Source: an uncultured Bacteroidales bacterium (GTDB lineage: Bacteria > Bacteroidota > Bacteroidia > Bacteroidales > ML635J-15). From it: a stretch of DNA of 64,000 nt. The notes below the pieces were generated by a model, which worked only from the letters and a program-made list of their open reading frames with translations, made no database searches and was not told where the DNA came from. Numbering within the stretch: position 1 is the first letter of the stretch; every line of letters begins with the position of its first letter. The position numbers and the translations under genes are program-made. The stretch is from the NCBI GenBank assembly GCA_905234755.1, contig CAJOIT010000009.1, positions 1-64,000 on the forward strand. The letters run 5' to 3'. This document shows positions 62,992-64,000 of this stretch, piece by piece.

Positions 62992-64000
62992 ATGAAGACG
63001 AGTAATATGATCGTACCGAACCTGCTATTGGGAATGGCAGGAGGTATTCAGTATCGCGCACTTTTGAAAGCGACAAAGAATCCACGCAAAGCTAGTGAAA
63101 ATACTCTACGCGAAATTCTTACTTACGCAAAGGATACTGTTTACGGTAAGGAACACAAGTTCGAGTATATACTTGAAGCAACTAACGACACTGAACTTTA
63201 TAAACGCTACCGCGAACAAGTAAAACCCAACGAATATGAGGATTTGCGTCCATACGTTGAACGCCACAAACATGGAGAAACCGACATTCTTTTCCCTGGC
63301 AAACCAGTTCTTTATGCAACCACTTCCGGTTCTACTGCCGAACCGAAATGGATTCCAATAACCGAACGTTACCTGAAAACCATCTACGGCAAAATGACCA
63401 AGGTATGGCTCTACAATTTCATCCAGAACCGCCACAAAGTATTTGCAGGAAAGATACTTTCAATCGTTGGCAAGGTAATCGAAGGATACGCACCCGACGG
63501 CACAGTATATGGTTCGGTTAGCGGTGTTACGCAGCGTGACTGCCCAGGCTTCGTGAAGAAACTCTATAGCAACCCGCAGTGCGTTTACAGCATCGCCGAC
63601 TACACGGCACGCTACTATGTGCTTATGCGCATGGGCATAGAGCAGGACATTACCCTGATTGTTACAGCAAACCCGTCAACAATAGTCGAATTGCAGAACA
63701 ATGTCAACCGCTACTACGACGAATATGTAAACGATATTGAACACGGTACGCTTAAAGCCGACCTCAACATCGACTCGGAAATCCGCAAGGAACTGGAAGC
63801 TTGCCTCAAGCCGAATCCCAAACGCGCAGCCGAACTTCGTGCATTAAAGGCAAAATATGGCAATGTTCTACCAAAGCACTACTGGCCAAATCTGCAGATT
63901 CTAAACACATGGAAGTGCGGAAATACCAAGGTTTACCTCGACAAGTTCAAGGATTCGTTCCCGAAAGGAATGCTACATCAGGAATTTGGCTATTTCGCTT
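62992..64000 (+). CDS. GH3-family acyl-adenylate/acyl-acid-amido synthetase-like protein (3' end outside window)
   Basis: The first 336 codons of a GH3-type protein, running off the right edge; I translated the start region by hand. The ATG at 62992 is preceded by AAAGGAA. The ATP/AMP-binding loop ATTSGSTAEPKWIPIT is of the GH3 firefly-luciferase-like type. Other family wording: YEDLRPYVERH, and GSVSGVTQ near residue 170. GH3 enzymes in plants conjugate amino acids to hormones; the bacterial members' substrate is unknown. Confidence 0.88.
   Translation, partial: MKTSNMIVPNLLLGMAGGIQYRALLKATKNPRKASENTLREILTYAKDTVYGKEHKFEYILEATNDTELYKRYREQVKPNEYEDLRPYVERHKHGETDILFPGKPVLYATTSGSTAEPKWIPITERYLKTIYGKMTKVWLYNFIQNRHKVFAGKILSIVGKVIEGYAPDGTVYGSVSGVTQRDCPGFVKKLYSNPQCVYSIADYTARYYVLMRMGIEQDITLIVTANPSTIVELQNNVNRYYDEYVNDIEHGTLKADLNIDSEIRKELEACLKPNPKRAAELRALKAKYGNVLPKHYWPNLQILNTWKCGNTKVYLDKFKDSFPKGMLHQEFGYFA

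Overview
The window reads as a chromosomal segment of a Bacteroidales-type member of the Bacteroidota. The evidence is: several secreted proteins with type IX secretion (T9SS) C-terminal sorting domains; SprB-type repeats; a Bacteroides-order thiamin operon; -7 promoter elements of the form TAnnTTTG; a plant/Bacteroidota-type IspG; FISUMP proteins; and almost no Shine-Dalgarno sequences. Genes are densely packed in short operons. No rRNA, tRNA, prophage, integrase or CRISPR array was seen.

Layout. 1-5016 (-) is the 5' part of a giant secreted repeat protein that leaves the window on the left. 5.6-7.2 kb (-) is an AbiEi/AbiEii toxin-antitoxin pair. 7.45-15.98 kb (+) is a TPP-riboswitch-controlled thiamin operon: thiD, an inserted AlbA/HATPase regulator, thiS, a tenI-thiE fusion, thiG, thiC, thiH, thiF. 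16.1-17.7 kb (-) is a SulP transporter. 17.95-23.85 kb (+) holds a gingipain-type C25 protease with a T9SS tail, a Porphyromonas-type peptidylarginine deiminase (PPAD) homologue with a T9SS tail, and a nitroreductase. 24.4-26.5 kb holds an AAA ATPase ringed by 46-nt palindromes and a DNA glycosylase. 26.8-31.3 kb (-) holds polA and a glutamine synthetase. 31.4-35.9 kb (+) holds membrane proteins and an M3 peptidase. 36.6-39.8 kb (-) holds a divergent pgk and two FISUMP proteins with hypervariable C-termini. 39.9-44.8 kb (-) is a large SprB-repeat T9SS protein with a small secreted partner. 45.0-50.6 kb (+) is yfhO, dapF, a PHP phosphoesterase and ispG. 50.6-51.6 kb (-) is a RAYT transposase and a small Cys-rich secreted protein. 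51.7-62.9 kb (+) holds housekeeping and envelope genes: DMT protein, parA, parB, DUF5683, mltD-like, ddl, nitroreductase, outer-membrane protein, M20 dipeptidase, a Ser-rich secreted protein and an esterase-LysM fusion. 63-64 kb is the 5' part of a GH3-family gene.

Most notable signals. (1) The last ~200 nt of the two adjacent FISUMP genes share a nearly fixed nucleotide scaffold. In the gap-free 47-codon part, 18 codons change the amino acid and only 3 change silently; 16 of the 18 keep the same pyrimidine third base. This is the pattern expected of a diversity-generating retroelement (DGR), although no reverse transcriptase or template lies in the window. (2) A gingipain-like protease and a PPAD-like deiminase sit side by side, each with its catalytic residues at the family spacing. 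(3) A RAYT gene carries a perfect 30-nt palindrome inside its own reading frame, and related palindromes are scattered through the window. (4) Several classes of small structured repeats fill the intergenic space: 46-nt palindromes, covarying mini-hairpins, and 7- or 8-nt tandem arrays. Some are built into coding sequence.
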